A stretch of DNA of 64,000 bases from Janthinobacterium sp. UMAB-56 (GTDB taxonomy: Bacteria > Pseudomonadota > Gammaproteobacteria > Burkholderiales > Burkholderiaceae_D), in the NCBI RefSeq assembly GCF_900095265.1, contig NZ_LT607659.1, positions 135,867 to 199,866 of the forward strand, in the 5' to 3' direction. Positions 34,583-43,528 of this stretch are shown here, piece after piece. The translations under genes were made by a program, and so were the position numbers. The notes beneath the pieces are model-generated. The model had not been told where the DNA came from and made no database searches. It saw only the letters and a list, made by a program, of their open reading frames with translations. Within the stretch, counting starts at the first letter, position 1. Each line of letters opens with the position of its first letter.

Positions 34583-34921
34583 ATGAGCAACGAACTCGCA
34601 GGTCTGATCAAGGCCGATCTGGCAGCACTGAGCAATGACGCGCACGCCCTGGGCGCCAGCATCGCGCCCGCCGCCCAGTTCGGCGCACCGGAACAATCCG
34701 GTTTTTCTTTTGCGCAAAGCATGAAAGACGCCATCGGCAAGGTCAATGGCGACGACCGCATGGCCGCACAAAAAATGAGCGACGTCGACAGCGGCAAGAG
34801 CGACGACATGGTCGGCGCCATGCTGGCCAGCCAGGAAGCAAGCCTGTCCTTTTCCATGTTGATGCAAGTGCGCAACAAGGTCATGGGCGCCGTCGACGAA
34901 CTCATCAAACTGCCTCTGTAA
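34583..34921 (+). CDS. fliE: Flagellar hook-basal body protein FliE
   Basis: 112 residues from the ATG at 34583 with AGAGGG upstream. FliE is the adaptor between the MS ring/export gate and the rod. The C-terminal half (FAQSMKDAIGKVN, then LSFSMLMQVRNKVMGAVDEL) is the conserved helical part. First gene of the fliEFGHIJ unit. Confidence 0.9.
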   Translation: MSNELAGLIKADLAALSNDAHALGASIAPAAQFGAPEQSGFSFAQSMKDAIGKVNGDDRMAAQKMSDVDSGKSDDMVGAMLASQEASLSFSMLMQVRNKVMGAVDELIKLPL

Positions 34922-34969
34922 TCTTCACGTCCTGATCCACGCCCAGCCTCCCAGCGAAAGTTACCCCAA

Positions 34970-36712
34970 GTGATTACCACCATGAAGTCCGCATTTGCGC
35001 GCTGGCGCCCTGGCGCCCAGCCCGCCATTCCGCCCGCCCTGCTGAAAAACCTGGTTCCCATCGTCGTGCTGGCCATCGGCATCACCGCCATGGTGACCAT
35101 GTATGCATGGCGCGACCAGGCCAGCTACAAGCCGGTGTTTGGCGCGCGCGAAAAAGTGGCCGTGACGGACATGATGGCCACCCTGGACGCCGAGCACATT
35201 CCCTACCGTTTGCATCCGGACAGCGGCCAGGTGCTGGTGCCCGACGCCATGCTGGGCAAGGTGCGCATGCTGCTCGCCTCGAAGGGTGTGACGGCGCAAC
35301 TGCCGGCCGGTCTGGAGCTGATGGACAAGAATGACCCGCTGGGCGTGTCCCAGTTCGTGCAGGACGTGCGCTTCCGCCGCGGCCTGGAAGGCGAGCTGGC
35401 GCAAAGCATCATGACGATGGACGCGATCGCTTCGGCGCGCGTCCATCTGTCGATTGCCAAGTCGACTTCGTTTGTCGCCAGCGACGGCGACAAATCGTCC
35501 GCCTCCGTGGTGGTGGCCTTGAAACCGGGCCGCACCCTGGCGCCGGAGCAGATCGCCGCCGTCATCAACATGGTGGCCGGCAGCGTCGCCAGCCTGGCGC
35601 CAACGCGCGTGAGCCTGGTCGATCAGGGCGGCAACCTGCTGTCTTCGCACATCGACCTGACGGACGGCTTCGATGCCTCGGCTGCCAGCAATGAAGGCGC
35701 GAAACGTTTCCAGGATGAGATCCGCCGCAACATCACGGGCCTCCTGGGTCCTGTCATCGGCGAAGACAACTTCAAGCTCAGCGTGACGGCCGCCGTGAAC
35801 AACGACCGCGTGGACGAAACGCTGGAAAAATACGGCGAAGCCCCGAAAGTGACGAGCGAAGCGATGCGTGAAGAGCAGGAACGCAACCGCACCGTGGCCG
35901 GCATCCCGGGCAGCCTGTCGAACCGTCCGCCAGCGGCCGCCGTGCCGGCACCGGCCGATGCCAATGGCGCCGCGCCTGCCGATGGCGCGCCCAAGCCTTC
36001 CGACGACGGCACGGCCCGCAAGAACGCCACCACGCGTCAGTACGCCTACGACCGCAGCATCACGCAGATCAAGCGTAGCCGTGGCCGCCTGGAAAAACTC
36101 AGCGTTGCCGTCGTCCTCAACAGCGCCGCCGCACCGAATCCAAAAACTGGCTGGACCCCTGCCGAACTGGGCAATATCGAAAAAATGCTGAGCAGCGGCC
36201 TGGGCATCAACGCCCAGCGCGGCGACAGCCTGAGCCTGACGGCGCTGGCCTTCCCTGCCAAGCCGCCCGTGGCGCAGTGGTGGGAAGAACGCGATACCGT
36301 CGTCGATTTCAGCGGCTGGCTGCTGTACGCCCTGGGCGCCGTGCTCGGCTACTTCCTGATCCTGCGTCCGCTGCTGCGCCTGCTGACCACGCGTTTGGCG
36401 CCGCCGCCGTTGAAACAGCTCGATCCTGCCCTGGCATTGGGCGGCAGCAACGCCGCCGGCGCCAATGGCGTGGCCGCTGCCGGCGCGCCAGCGCTGGGCC
36501 TGAATGGCGCCGCACTGGCGCTGGAAGGCGAGACCAGCGCAGGCAACATGCCGGTCGTGCCCCTGCTGGAAAACTATGACTTGCCGCCACCAGGCTCGGC
36601 GGTCGACGTGATGGTCGATCACCTGAAAGTGCTGGCTGAAAAAGAACCCGAGCGTGTCGCCGAAGTCGTCAAACAATGGATGCAGAAAAATGGCCGAACT
36701 CAACAACAATAA
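34970..36712 (+). CDS. fliF: Flagellar MS-ring protein FliF
   Basis: 580 residues from a GTG at 34970; the ATG at 34982 is an alternative, as neither has a strong ribosome site. The order is: N-terminal membrane helix (about 27-46), ring-building motifs (YKPVFGAREK ..., DPLGVSQFVQDVRFRRGLEGEL), a Pro/Ala-rich loop (about 320-350), a second helix (about 445-465), and a C-terminal FliG-binding helix (VMVDHLKVLAEKEPERVAEV). FliF forms the membrane base on which the C-ring and export gate assemble. The end overlaps fliG by 23 bp. Confidence 0.94.
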   Translation: MITTMKSAFARWRPGAQPAIPPALLKNLVPIVVLAIGITAMVTMYAWRDQASYKPVFGAREKVAVTDMMATLDAEHIPYRLHPDSGQVLVPDAMLGKVRMLLASKGVTAQLPAGLELMDKNDPLGVSQFVQDVRFRRGLEGELAQSIMTMDAIASARVHLSIAKSTSFVASDGDKSSASVVVALKPGRTLAPEQIAAVINMVAGSVASLAPTRVSLVDQGGNLLSSHIDLTDGFDASAASNEGAKRFQDEIRRNITGLLGPVIGEDNFKLSVTAAVNNDRVDETLEKYGEAPKVTSEAMREEQERNRTVAGIPGSLSNRPPAAAVPAPADANGAAPADGAPKPSDDGTARKNATTRQYAYDRSITQIKRSRGRLEKLSVAVVLNSAAAPNPKTGWTPAELGNIEKMLSSGLGINAQRGDSLSLTALAFPAKPPVAQWWEERDTVVDFSGWLLYALGAVLGYFLILRPLLRLLTTRLAPPPLKQLDPALALGGSNAAGANGVAAAGAPALGLNGAALALEGETSAGNMPVVPLLENYDLPPPGSAVDVMVDHLKVLAEKEPERVAEVVKQWMQKNGRTQQQ

Positions 36713-37730
36713 TCCCTCCGACGGCGCCGAGTACGAAAGCGTCAGCCTGAATCCCGTGGAACAGGCCGCCATCGTGCTGCTGAGCATCGGCGAGGAGCAG
36801 GCTGCCAACGTGCTGCGCTGCCTGTCGCGTGAAGAATTGCTGGAAGTCACGCAAGTGATGTCGCGCATGAGCGGCATCAAGGTCGAATCCGTGAAAACGG
36901 CCATGCAGACCTTCTTCGACGACTACCGCCAGCAAAGCGGCGTGCACGGCGCCTCGCGCAGCTACCTGAAGCGCTCGCTGGACATGGCGCTGGGCAGCGA
37001 TATCGCGAATAGCGTGCTGAACAACATTTACGGCGACGCCATCCGCCCCAAGATGGCGCGCCTGCAGTGGGCCTCGCCAAAGTGGCTGGCCGAATACATC
37101 GTCAACGAGCACGTGCAGATGCAAGCCGTGTTCCTGGCCTTTTTGCCGCCCGCGCTGGCCGGCCAGATCCTCGATGCCCTGCCCGTCGAAGGACGAGACC
37201 TGGTCTTGCTGAACCTGGCGCGCCTGGACGAGATCGACCGCGACCTGCTGGTCGAGCTCGACGAACTGGTGGGCCGCTGCCTGGGCACGCTCGACACGCA
37301 AAGCACCAGCGTGGAAGGCATCCGCCAGGCCGCCGAAATCCTCAACCGCATGCCGGGCAACCGCGCCGCGCTGGTCGAACTGCTGCGCGCGCACGACCCG
37401 GACGTCGTCTCGGAAATCGAACTGAGCATGTACGACTTCCTGATCCTGGCCACGCAGAGCGATGTCACGCTCACGCGCATCCTGGAAGACGTGCCGATGG
37501 AACAGTGGGCCATCGCCCTGAAGGGTGCGGAACCGTCAATACGCGACGCCGTGCTGAAGACCATGCCGCGCCGCCAGGCACAGAGCTTCGAAGACATGAT
37601 GCGCCGTTCCGGCCCCGTGCCACTCTCCCGTATCGAACAGACGCGCCAGGAAATCATGGCGACCGTCAAGGGCCTCGCCGATGCGGGCGAGATCGAAGTG
37701 CAACTGTTTGCTGAAGCGGTGATCGAATGA
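36690..37730 (+). CDS. fliG: Flagellar rotor-switch protein FliG
   Basis: 346 residues from the ATG at 36690. The N-terminal domain (AAIVLLSIGEEQAANVLRCL) binds FliF, the middle domain binds FliM, and the C-terminal domain carries the torque helix, with charged residues in LKGAEPSIRDAVLKTMPRR, that contacts MotA. The middle-domain EHPQ motif, a FliM contact, reads EHVQ (in YIVNEHVQMQA), a change that may match the altered FliM. It overlaps fliF by 23 bp and fliH by 4 bp. Confidence 0.94.
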   Translation: MAELNNNNPSDGAEYESVSLNPVEQAAIVLLSIGEEQAANVLRCLSREELLEVTQVMSRMSGIKVESVKTAMQTFFDDYRQQSGVHGASRSYLKRSLDMALGSDIANSVLNNIYGDAIRPKMARLQWASPKWLAEYIVNEHVQMQAVFLAFLPPALAGQILDALPVEGRDLVLLNLARLDEIDRDLLVELDELVGRCLGTLDTQSTSVEGIRQAAEILNRMPGNRAALVELLRAHDPDVVSEIELSMYDFLILATQSDVTLTRILEDVPMEQWAIALKGAEPSIRDAVLKTMPRRQAQSFEDMMRRSGPVPLSRIEQTRQEIMATVKGLADAGEIEVQLFAEAVIE

Positions 37731-38416
37731 AACACTTCCGCTCGTATCGTTTCCCCCCCCTGTCGCAATTCATCGCCGCCGGCCAGCGCGCCTCCAACGA
37801 GGATACGGACGGCCAGTGGCAGGCGTCCGTCTCGGAAGGTTTCGAGCAGGGTCAGCGCGACGGCTACGAAGTGGGCCTGGTGCAAGGCCAGCAGGACGGC
37901 TACGACTCCGGGCGCAGCGATGGCATCGTGCAGGGCCGCGAAGAAGGCCGCAATGAGACCCTGGTGGCGCTGGACCGCCTGGCGCGCCCTGTCGACGCCA
38001 TCTTGCGCGACCTGAAAAAAGTGCGCGCCGATTACCGCGAAGCGCAGCGCAAGGAAGTGGTCGACCTGGTGGCCAAGGTGGCGCGCCAGGTGATCCGCGC
38101 CGAACTGGCGCTGCAACCGGTGCAACTGCTGGCCCTGGTCGACGAGACACTGGCCTCGATGCCGCCCACGCGCGAAGAAATCGACGTCTTCCTCAATCCG
38201 GAAGAATTGAAACGCATCAGCGAACTCGATCCGAAGCGCGCCAAGCGCTGGAACCTGATCGCCGACGCGCGCCTCGACGCAGGCGAATGCCGCATCAAGG
38301 CGGGCGACAATGAAGTCGACGCGGGTTGCCATCAGCGCCTGTCGGCCTGCATGGAACAGGTCAGCAGCCACCTGGCGCTGGCCGCCGAACACGCGGACCA
38401 GGGCACGCCTGCATGA
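37727..38416 (+). CDS. fliH: Flagellar export ATPase regulator FliH
   Basis: 229 residues. The glycine-spaced repeats (GFEQGQRDGYEVGLVQGQQD, continuing to about residue 75) are the GxxxG-type helix typical of FliH, and the C-terminal globular part (EVVDLVAKVARQVIRAEL) binds FliI. FliH forms the stator that links the ATPase to FliN. It overlaps fliG and fliI by 4 bp each. Confidence 0.9.
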   Translation: MKHFRSYRFPPLSQFIAAGQRASNEDTDGQWQASVSEGFEQGQRDGYEVGLVQGQQDGYDSGRSDGIVQGREEGRNETLVALDRLARPVDAILRDLKKVRADYREAQRKEVVDLVAKVARQVIRAELALQPVQLLALVDETLASMPPTREEIDVFLNPEELKRISELDPKRAKRWNLIADARLDAGECRIKAGDNEVDAGCHQRLSACMEQVSSHLALAAEHADQGTPA

Positions 38417-39723
38417 TCGCCGACACGCTGCGCAGCTTCGAGATCGGCGATATTCCGGTCGCGACGCCGACCGGCCGCCTGGTCGGCGCTTCCGGCCTGC
38501 TGCTGGAAAGCGCCGGCTGCCGTCTGCATACGGGCCAGCGTTGTCAAATCGAAACTGTGAGCGGCGAGTGGCTCGATGCGCAAGTCGTCGGCTTCCGCGA
38601 AAAACTCTCTTACCTGATGCCGTTCAAGAAAGCCACGGGCCTGACCACGGGCGCGCGCGTGCTGCCCCTGCCCGACAAGGCCAGCCTGCAAATCGGCCCG
38701 TCGTGGCTGGGCCGCATGGTGAATGGCCTGGGCGAACCGATTGATGACCTGGGCCGCCTCGGTGGCGAACACATCCTGGAAGTCACGCCGCCGAAAATCA
38801 ATCCCCTGAAGAAACAACCGGTGATCGAGCCGCTGGACGTGGGCGTGCGCGCCATCAACAGCATGCTGACCCTGGGCAAGGGCCAGCGCGTGGGGCTGAT
38901 GGCCGGTTCCGGCGTAGGAAAAAGCGTGCTGCTGGGCCTGATCACGCGCCAGACGGTGGCCGATGTCGTCGTCGTCGGCCTGATCGGCGAGCGGGGCCGC
39001 GAAGTGCGCGAATTCGTCGAAAAGTCGCTGGGCGCCGAAGGCTTGAAAAAGGCCGTGCTGGTGATCGCGCCGGCCGACGAGTCGCCCTTGATGCGCATCA
39101 TGGCCACCGAACTGTGCCATTCGATTGCCGCCCACTACCGCGACCAGGGCAAGCACGTGCTGCTGCTGGTCGACTCGCTGACGCGCTATGCCATGGCCTT
39201 GCGCGAAGTGGCGCTGGCCCTGGGCGAGCCGCCGGCCACGCGCGGCTATCCGCCATCCGTGTTTTCGAACCTGCCACAACTGGTGGAAAGCGCCGGCAAT
39301 GGCGCCCACCTTGACGGCAGCATGAGTGCCATCTACACGGTGCTGGCCGAAGGCGACGACCAGCAAGACCCCGTGGTCGACACGGCGCGGGCGATTCTTG
39401 ACGGCCATATCGTGCTCACGCGCGAACTGGCCGAGCGGGGCCACTACCCCGCCATCGACATTGCCGCCTCGATCAGCCGCTGCATGGCGCAGGTGATCAC
39501 CCCCGAACACATGCAGGCGGCGCGCGCACTGAAGGCCTCGATGGCGCGCCATGCGCGCGTGCGCGACCTGATCCCGCTGGGCGCCTACGTGCCCGGCGCC
39601 GACCCGATTACCGACCGTGCCGTGCAATTGCACACACCCATCGAAGCCTTCCTGTGCCAGGGCACCAAGGAAGAGGCGCCGATGGGGCCGTGCATCGCCC
39701 AACTTGAACAGATCATGGCCTAG
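38413..39723 (+). CDS. fliI: Flagellum-specific export ATPase FliI
   Basis: 436 residues from the ATG at 38413 (ATGA overlap with fliH). Walker A AGSGVGKS is at about 164-171; GLIGERGREVREFVE, the DE-containing LLLVDSLTRYAMALREV (Walker B), and the HYPAID/SISR segments are intact. It is homologous to F1-ATPase beta subunits and drives release of export substrates. No truncation or key change is seen. Confidence 0.95.
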   Translation: MIADTLRSFEIGDIPVATPTGRLVGASGLLLESAGCRLHTGQRCQIETVSGEWLDAQVVGFREKLSYLMPFKKATGLTTGARVLPLPDKASLQIGPSWLGRMVNGLGEPIDDLGRLGGEHILEVTPPKINPLKKQPVIEPLDVGVRAINSMLTLGKGQRVGLMAGSGVGKSVLLGLITRQTVADVVVVGLIGERGREVREFVEKSLGAEGLKKAVLVIAPADESPLMRIMATELCHSIAAHYRDQGKHVLLLVDSLTRYAMALREVALALGEPPATRGYPPSVFSNLPQLVESAGNGAHLDGSMSAIYTVLAEGDDQQDPVVDTARAILDGHIVLTRELAERGHYPAIDIAASISRCMAQVITPEHMQAARALKASMARHARVRDLIPLGAYVPGADPITDRAVQLHTPIEAFLCQGTKEEAPMGPCIAQLEQIMA

Positions 39724-39731
39724 GAGCATAC

Positions 39732-40169
39732 GTGAGCGACGCGCATACCATCCGCAACCTGACCACCCTGGTCGGCCTGCGCAGCACCGAAGTGGAGCGC
39801 CTGCAAGGCGAAATGGCGGCGCACACTGCCGTGCGCGAGCGCTACCAGAAAAACCTGGAACGCCTGACGGGCCTGTACACGGACAGTGGCCCCAGCGGTG
39901 CCCTGCCCCTGGCCCTTTCTGTCAACTGCGGCAACTTCAAGCAGGCGGTCATGCAGATGGCAGACCAGCACCGTACAGACCTGCACTTGCACGAGGCCAA
40001 CATGGCTGTCTCGCAGCGCGCCCTGAATACGGCCTGGGCCAAGCGCGAGGTGCTGGACCAGGTGCTGACGCAAAAACAAAAGCATGTTGCAAATGAGCAA
40101 CAACGTGTAGATACCAAGCGGCAAGACGAGCTGGCGACGCAATTCTGGTTCCGCGGGCAGGTAAAATGA
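39732..40169 (+). CDS. fliJ: Flagellar export protein FliJ
   Basis: 145 residues, almost wholly alpha-helical with heptad character, the size and place of FliJ (central stalk of the export ATPase). Sequence conservation in this family is low, so the call rests on position after fliI, length and the coiled-coil composition (LQGEMAAHTAVRERYQKNLE; VLDQVLTQKQKHVANEQQR). It ends the fliEFGHIJ unit; the fliD promoter follows. Confidence 0.8.
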   Translation: MSDAHTIRNLTTLVGLRSTEVERLQGEMAAHTAVRERYQKNLERLTGLYTDSGPSGALPLALSVNCGNFKQAVMQMADQHRTDLHLHEANMAVSQRALNTAWAKREVLDQVLTQKQKHVANEQQRVDTKRQDELATQFWFRGQVK

Positions 40170-40196
40170 GGTTTGTGTAAGTTTCTTTCAGGAAAA

Positions 40197-40229
40197 CTTC
40201 ACGAAACGGGAATAGGGGTCGCCTTGTAC
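40197..40229 (+). promoter_or_regulatory. fliD promoter box resembling the flagellin boxes
   Basis: GGTCGCCTTGTAC (40217-40229) differs by one base from the flagellin 2/3 box, and CTTCACGA lies at the same upstream distance as TTTAATAA. It is 30 bp before the fliD ATG, in the gap between the fliEFGHIJ unit and the late operon. Confidence 0.5.
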
Positions 40230-40258
40230 CGGTATATCCCTTTATTCAGGAGTCTGGC

Positions 40259-41668
40259 ATGGCAAGCGTAATTACCGCACCGCAATACGATCCGATCCCA
40301 ACGGCAGAAAATCTGGCGACCAAGTCTGTCGCTGCGCAAAAGGCAGCCCTGCAGGCGAAGAACACACTGGCCACTAACACCAGCACCGCGCTGGGTAACC
40401 TGAAATCGGCCATCTCGGCCTTCCAGAGCGCCATGTCGTCCATGAGTAGCAGCAAATCGGTGCTGAGCCAGTCCGCCACCTTCCCGGCCGCTGGCTACGG
40501 CTCTGCCACGGCCGGCATCAATGCAACGCCGGGTACCTATTCCTTTTTTGTTGAAAAACTGGCCACGGCCAGCCAGATGTCCTATGGCGGCCTGAGCGGC
40601 GTCAATACCGCTGATGGCACGGGTACGCTGAAAGTCAAAATTGGCGATGGCGTGGGCGACAACACGCTCGACATCGATCTGGCAGCCGCCGACAAGGATG
40701 GCAACGGCACACTGACACCACAGGAAATCGCTGCCGCCATCAATGGCAACAGCAAGAACAATTCGCGCGTAACCGCGTCCATCGTCACCATCGACGGCAC
40801 TGCACAAATGGTCCTGACGTCGAATGCGACGGGCATTGCAAACGCCGCCACGCTCGACGCCAGCGGTGTCAACAATATCGCGCTGAAAGGCGCGCTGATC
40901 GCTCCGGCCAACATCAAGGAAGTCGTCAAGGCTGACGACGCCATCGTCTGGCTGGGCGGCAAACCCGGCGGTACGGCCATCACGCAAGCGTCGAATACCT
41001 TCACCAACGTGCAGGATGTGAAAATCACATTCACCCGTGCCATGAGTGCAGCCGAAGCGCCCGTGACGCTGACTGTCGCCACGGACAGCAGCGGCACCGC
41101 CGCCAACGTGCAAGCGTTCGTCGATGCCTACAACAAACTGAAAACCCTGATGGATGGCCTGGCCAGCCCCGGCAACCCGCAAAAGGGTATTGCCGCGGGC
41201 ATCTTCGCCCACGATTCTGGCCTGAATGCCTTGCGCAGCAGCATGGGCGACGCCCTGCGCCTGAACGTCAATGGCGTATCGCTCGTGTCCTACGGCATTA
41301 CGGCCCAGCGCGACGGCACAATCAGCCTGAACACCGCCAAGCTGACGGCCAAACTGGCCGACAACCCGACTGGCCTCGACAAGCTCTTTGGCAACAACAG
41401 CCTGTCCGCCCCTGCCGGCGTGCTCGGTGGGCTGGACAAAGTACTGGGCCAGTGGAGCAATATCACCAAGGGCCAGATCGTCCAGCGTCAGGCAGCCACG
41501 GAGAAGCTGCAGAAAAGCCTGGCCAAGAGCGGCGAGCGCCTCACGGCCCAATATGACACGGCCTACAAACGTTTCCTCGATCAATATTCGCGCCTGCAAG
41601 TCATGCAGGAAAAAATGAGCAAGACGTCCGATATGTTCGACGCCATGTTCAGCAACAATAAATCCTAA
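40259..41668 (+). CDS. fliD: Flagellar filament cap protein FliD with an EF-hand-like calcium loop
   Basis: 469 residues. The cap protein guides flagellin polymerisation at the filament tip. N- and C-terminal coiled regions (LATKSVAAQKAALQAKNTL; LTAQYDTAYKRFLDQYSRLQ) and the ALGNLKSAISAFQSAM segment fit FliD_N/FliD_C. Residues 145-156 read DKDGNGTLTPQE, a perfect EF-hand loop (Asp1, Asp3, Asn5, Gly6, Glu12), followed by the helix leading into AAAIN, where other FliD proteins have an ordinary turn. This suggests calcium-dependent stability of the cap. First gene of the late operon fliD-S-T-K-L-fliA-motAB. Confidence 0.93.
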   Translation: MASVITAPQYDPIPTAENLATKSVAAQKAALQAKNTLATNTSTALGNLKSAISAFQSAMSSMSSSKSVLSQSATFPAAGYGSATAGINATPGTYSFFVEKLATASQMSYGGLSGVNTADGTGTLKVKIGDGVGDNTLDIDLAAADKDGNGTLTPQEIAAAINGNSKNNSRVTASIVTIDGTAQMVLTSNATGIANAATLDASGVNNIALKGALIAPANIKEVVKADDAIVWLGGKPGGTAITQASNTFTNVQDVKITFTRAMSAAEAPVTLTVATDSSGTAANVQAFVDAYNKLKTLMDGLASPGNPQKGIAAGIFAHDSGLNALRSSMGDALRLNVNGVSLVSYGITAQRDGTISLNTAKLTAKLADNPTGLDKLFGNNSLSAPAGVLGGLDKVLGQWSNITKGQIVQRQAATEKLQKSLAKSGERLTAQYDTAYKRFLDQYSRLQVMQEKMSKTSDMFDAMFSNNKS

Positions 41669-41719
41669 GGCGGATGCGCCTGCCGCGCCGCCCCACGTTA
41701 ACATAGCGAGAATACAATA

Positions 41720-42109
41720 ATGTTAAACAATGAAGCTTACGGCAACTACCACGCCGTCAACCTGGATGCCCAGACCGCCCGCGCAACACCGGTCGAGCTG
41801 GTACTGGTGCTGACGGACGGCCTGCTGGAAGAACTGGCGCGCGCGCGCGGGCATATCGTGGGCAAGCGCTACGAGCAAAAGGCCATCAGCCTGGATAAAT
41901 GCACGCAAATCATCAACGGGTTATCGAGCTCGCTCGATTTCGACAATGGCGGCGAAGTGGTCGTCAACCTGGCGCGCCTGTATGACTACTGCGTGGCGCG
42001 TCTGTACACAGCCGGCATCAAGCTCGACCCGACCCTCATCGATGAAGTGACGACCTTGATGACGACGATCAAGCGCGGCTGGGTGGGCGTGCAGGCCAAC
42101 AATGCCTAG
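41720..42109 (+). CDS. fliS: Flagellin export chaperone FliS
   Basis: 129 residues, the usual FliS length, with the family pattern of an N-terminal NYHAVNLDAQTARATPVELVL segment and four helices. FliS binds the flagellin C-terminus, prevents early polymerisation and delivers it to FlhA. With five flagellins it must serve several clients. It overlaps the next gene by 8 bp. Confidence 0.92.
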   Translation: MLNNEAYGNYHAVNLDAQTARATPVELVLVLTDGLLEELARARGHIVGKRYEQKAISLDKCTQIINGLSSSLDFDNGGEVVVNLARLYDYCVARLYTAGIKLDPTLIDEVTTLMTTIKRGWVGVQANNA

Positions 42110-42419
42110 GCGCGCTGCGCTGCAGCAGCTGAGCCGGCAATTGAGCGAGGCGATGGTGCAGCAGGACTGGGAAGCGATGGGAGAGCTCTCGGCCAGCCTG
42201 GCGAAGAATATTCCGCTGCTGGCCGAACGTGGCGCATGGACTGTGCCGGAAAAAACAGAATTGTTGCAATTGCGCAAAATTCACGCGCAAGCGGTTAAAA
42301 TTTGCTCTGAGGAAAAAGAGCGCCTGGGCTTACACCTGGGTGCATTACAGGCAAACAAGGAAGGTTGGGTCGCCTACGCCGCGCTCGGCGAATACGACAC
42401 TGAAGGGTATCAAGCATGA
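42102..42419 (+). CDS. fliT: FliT-like export chaperone
   Basis: 105 residues, helical and charged (LSRQLSEAMVQQDWEAMGEL; TELLQLRKIHAQAVKICSEE), in the FliT/LafD position directly after fliS and overlapping fliK. FliT escorts FliD. Primary sequence similarity within this family is weak, so the call rests mainly on synteny and size. Confidence 0.65.
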   Translation: MPRRAALQQLSRQLSEAMVQQDWEAMGELSASLAKNIPLLAERGAWTVPEKTELLQLRKIHAQAVKICSEEKERLGLHLGALQANKEGWVAYAALGEYDTEGYQA

Positions 42420-43528
42420 TCATGAACTTCAACACGGCACCGGCCGCTCCGGCAGCGCCCTCCAATGCGGCGCCAGCATCGGCGCAGACGACCGCCTTGC
42501 CCGGCACGCCAGGCTATGGCAGCAATGGCTCCGCTCTCTCCGCCCTGCCCCTGTTTGCGCAGCTGCTCGATGTGCCAGCCGTGGAGTCGACCGATGCCGG
42601 CACCCCCGCGCCCGCCAAAGACGGCGACAGCGACAGCGACAAACAGACCGACAGCGGCCTGCCAGCCATGGCCGCCCCCGTCCTCGGCATGCCGGTGACG
42701 ATGCTGCCGCCAACGGACGCGGCGGCAGCCGAGGCGCGCGCCGCCGCCCAGGCGCAAGCGCAGACACCTGCCCAAGCCAACCCGGCACTCAACATCAGCC
42801 TGCATCCTGCGGCCGTCACCCTGAGTGCGCCGGCAACGGCGCCAGGGCGCGATACGCGCGAACCGCTGGCTGCCGCCAATCCGGCGACGCTCGCCAAAGG
42901 CATCGCCCAGGCAAAACCGTTCGAAGCACTGCTGCAGCAAGGCGCTCCGGCGACAGCCGTCGTCGCCCCTGCCACGCGCGAAGGCGAACGCGGCGCCGCG
43001 ACGCCAGCCCCAGCCACGCCCAACCTGGGCTTGACAGGTGCGATCGGGAATACCGCCACGGCGGCGCCAGCCGGCGACACCATCAAGCTCAACGGCCCTG
43101 CCCAGCAATGGCAGGAACCGCTGCGCGAAGCGCTAGGGGAACGCCTGCAGACGCAGATCGGCCGCAACAGCGAACACGCGACGATACGCCTAGACCCGCC
43201 CATGCTGGGTCGCATTGAAATTTCCATCCGCCACACGGCTGGCGCGCTGCAAGTGAACGTCACGGCGTCGAACTCGGAAGTGTTGCGCCAGCTGCAAGGC
43301 ATCGGCGAAAACATGCGCAGCGACCTGGCGCAGCGCCAGTACACCGATGTGGCCGTGAATATCAGCGCCACCCCGCGCAGCCCCGCCGCCCAGGCGTTTG
43401 CCGAAGGCGACGCGCGCGGCCAGCGTCAACCTGGCCGCCAGCAGGATGAAGCAGAGCCCGGCCGCGCGCTGTCCGACGGCAGCGCTGCCGCCACCACTTA
43501 CGCCATGCATGAGCGAGAAACTGCCTGA
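42416..43528 (+). CDS. fliK: Hook-length control protein FliK
   Basis: 370 residues. An Ala/Pro/Thr-rich disordered N-terminal ruler (about 1-240) precedes the C-terminal FliK domain (about 245-330): IRLDPPMLGRIEISIRHTAG with LQVNVTASNSEVLRQL following, which triggers the FlhB switch. The start ATG at 42416 overlaps the fliT stop (ATGA); an ATG at 42422 is possible. A second protein with a related domain is encoded at 26561. Confidence 0.85.
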   Translation: MIMNFNTAPAAPAAPSNAAPASAQTTALPGTPGYGSNGSALSALPLFAQLLDVPAVESTDAGTPAPAKDGDSDSDKQTDSGLPAMAAPVLGMPVTMLPPTDAAAAEARAAAQAQAQTPAQANPALNISLHPAAVTLSAPATAPGRDTREPLAAANPATLAKGIAQAKPFEALLQQGAPATAVVAPATREGERGAATPAPATPNLGLTGAIGNTATAAPAGDTIKLNGPAQQWQEPLREALGERLQTQIGRNSEHATIRLDPPMLGRIEISIRHTAGALQVNVTASNSEVLRQLQGIGENMRSDLAQRQYTDVAVNISATPRSPAAQAFAEGDARGQRQPGRQQDEAEPGRALSDGSAAATTYAMHERETA

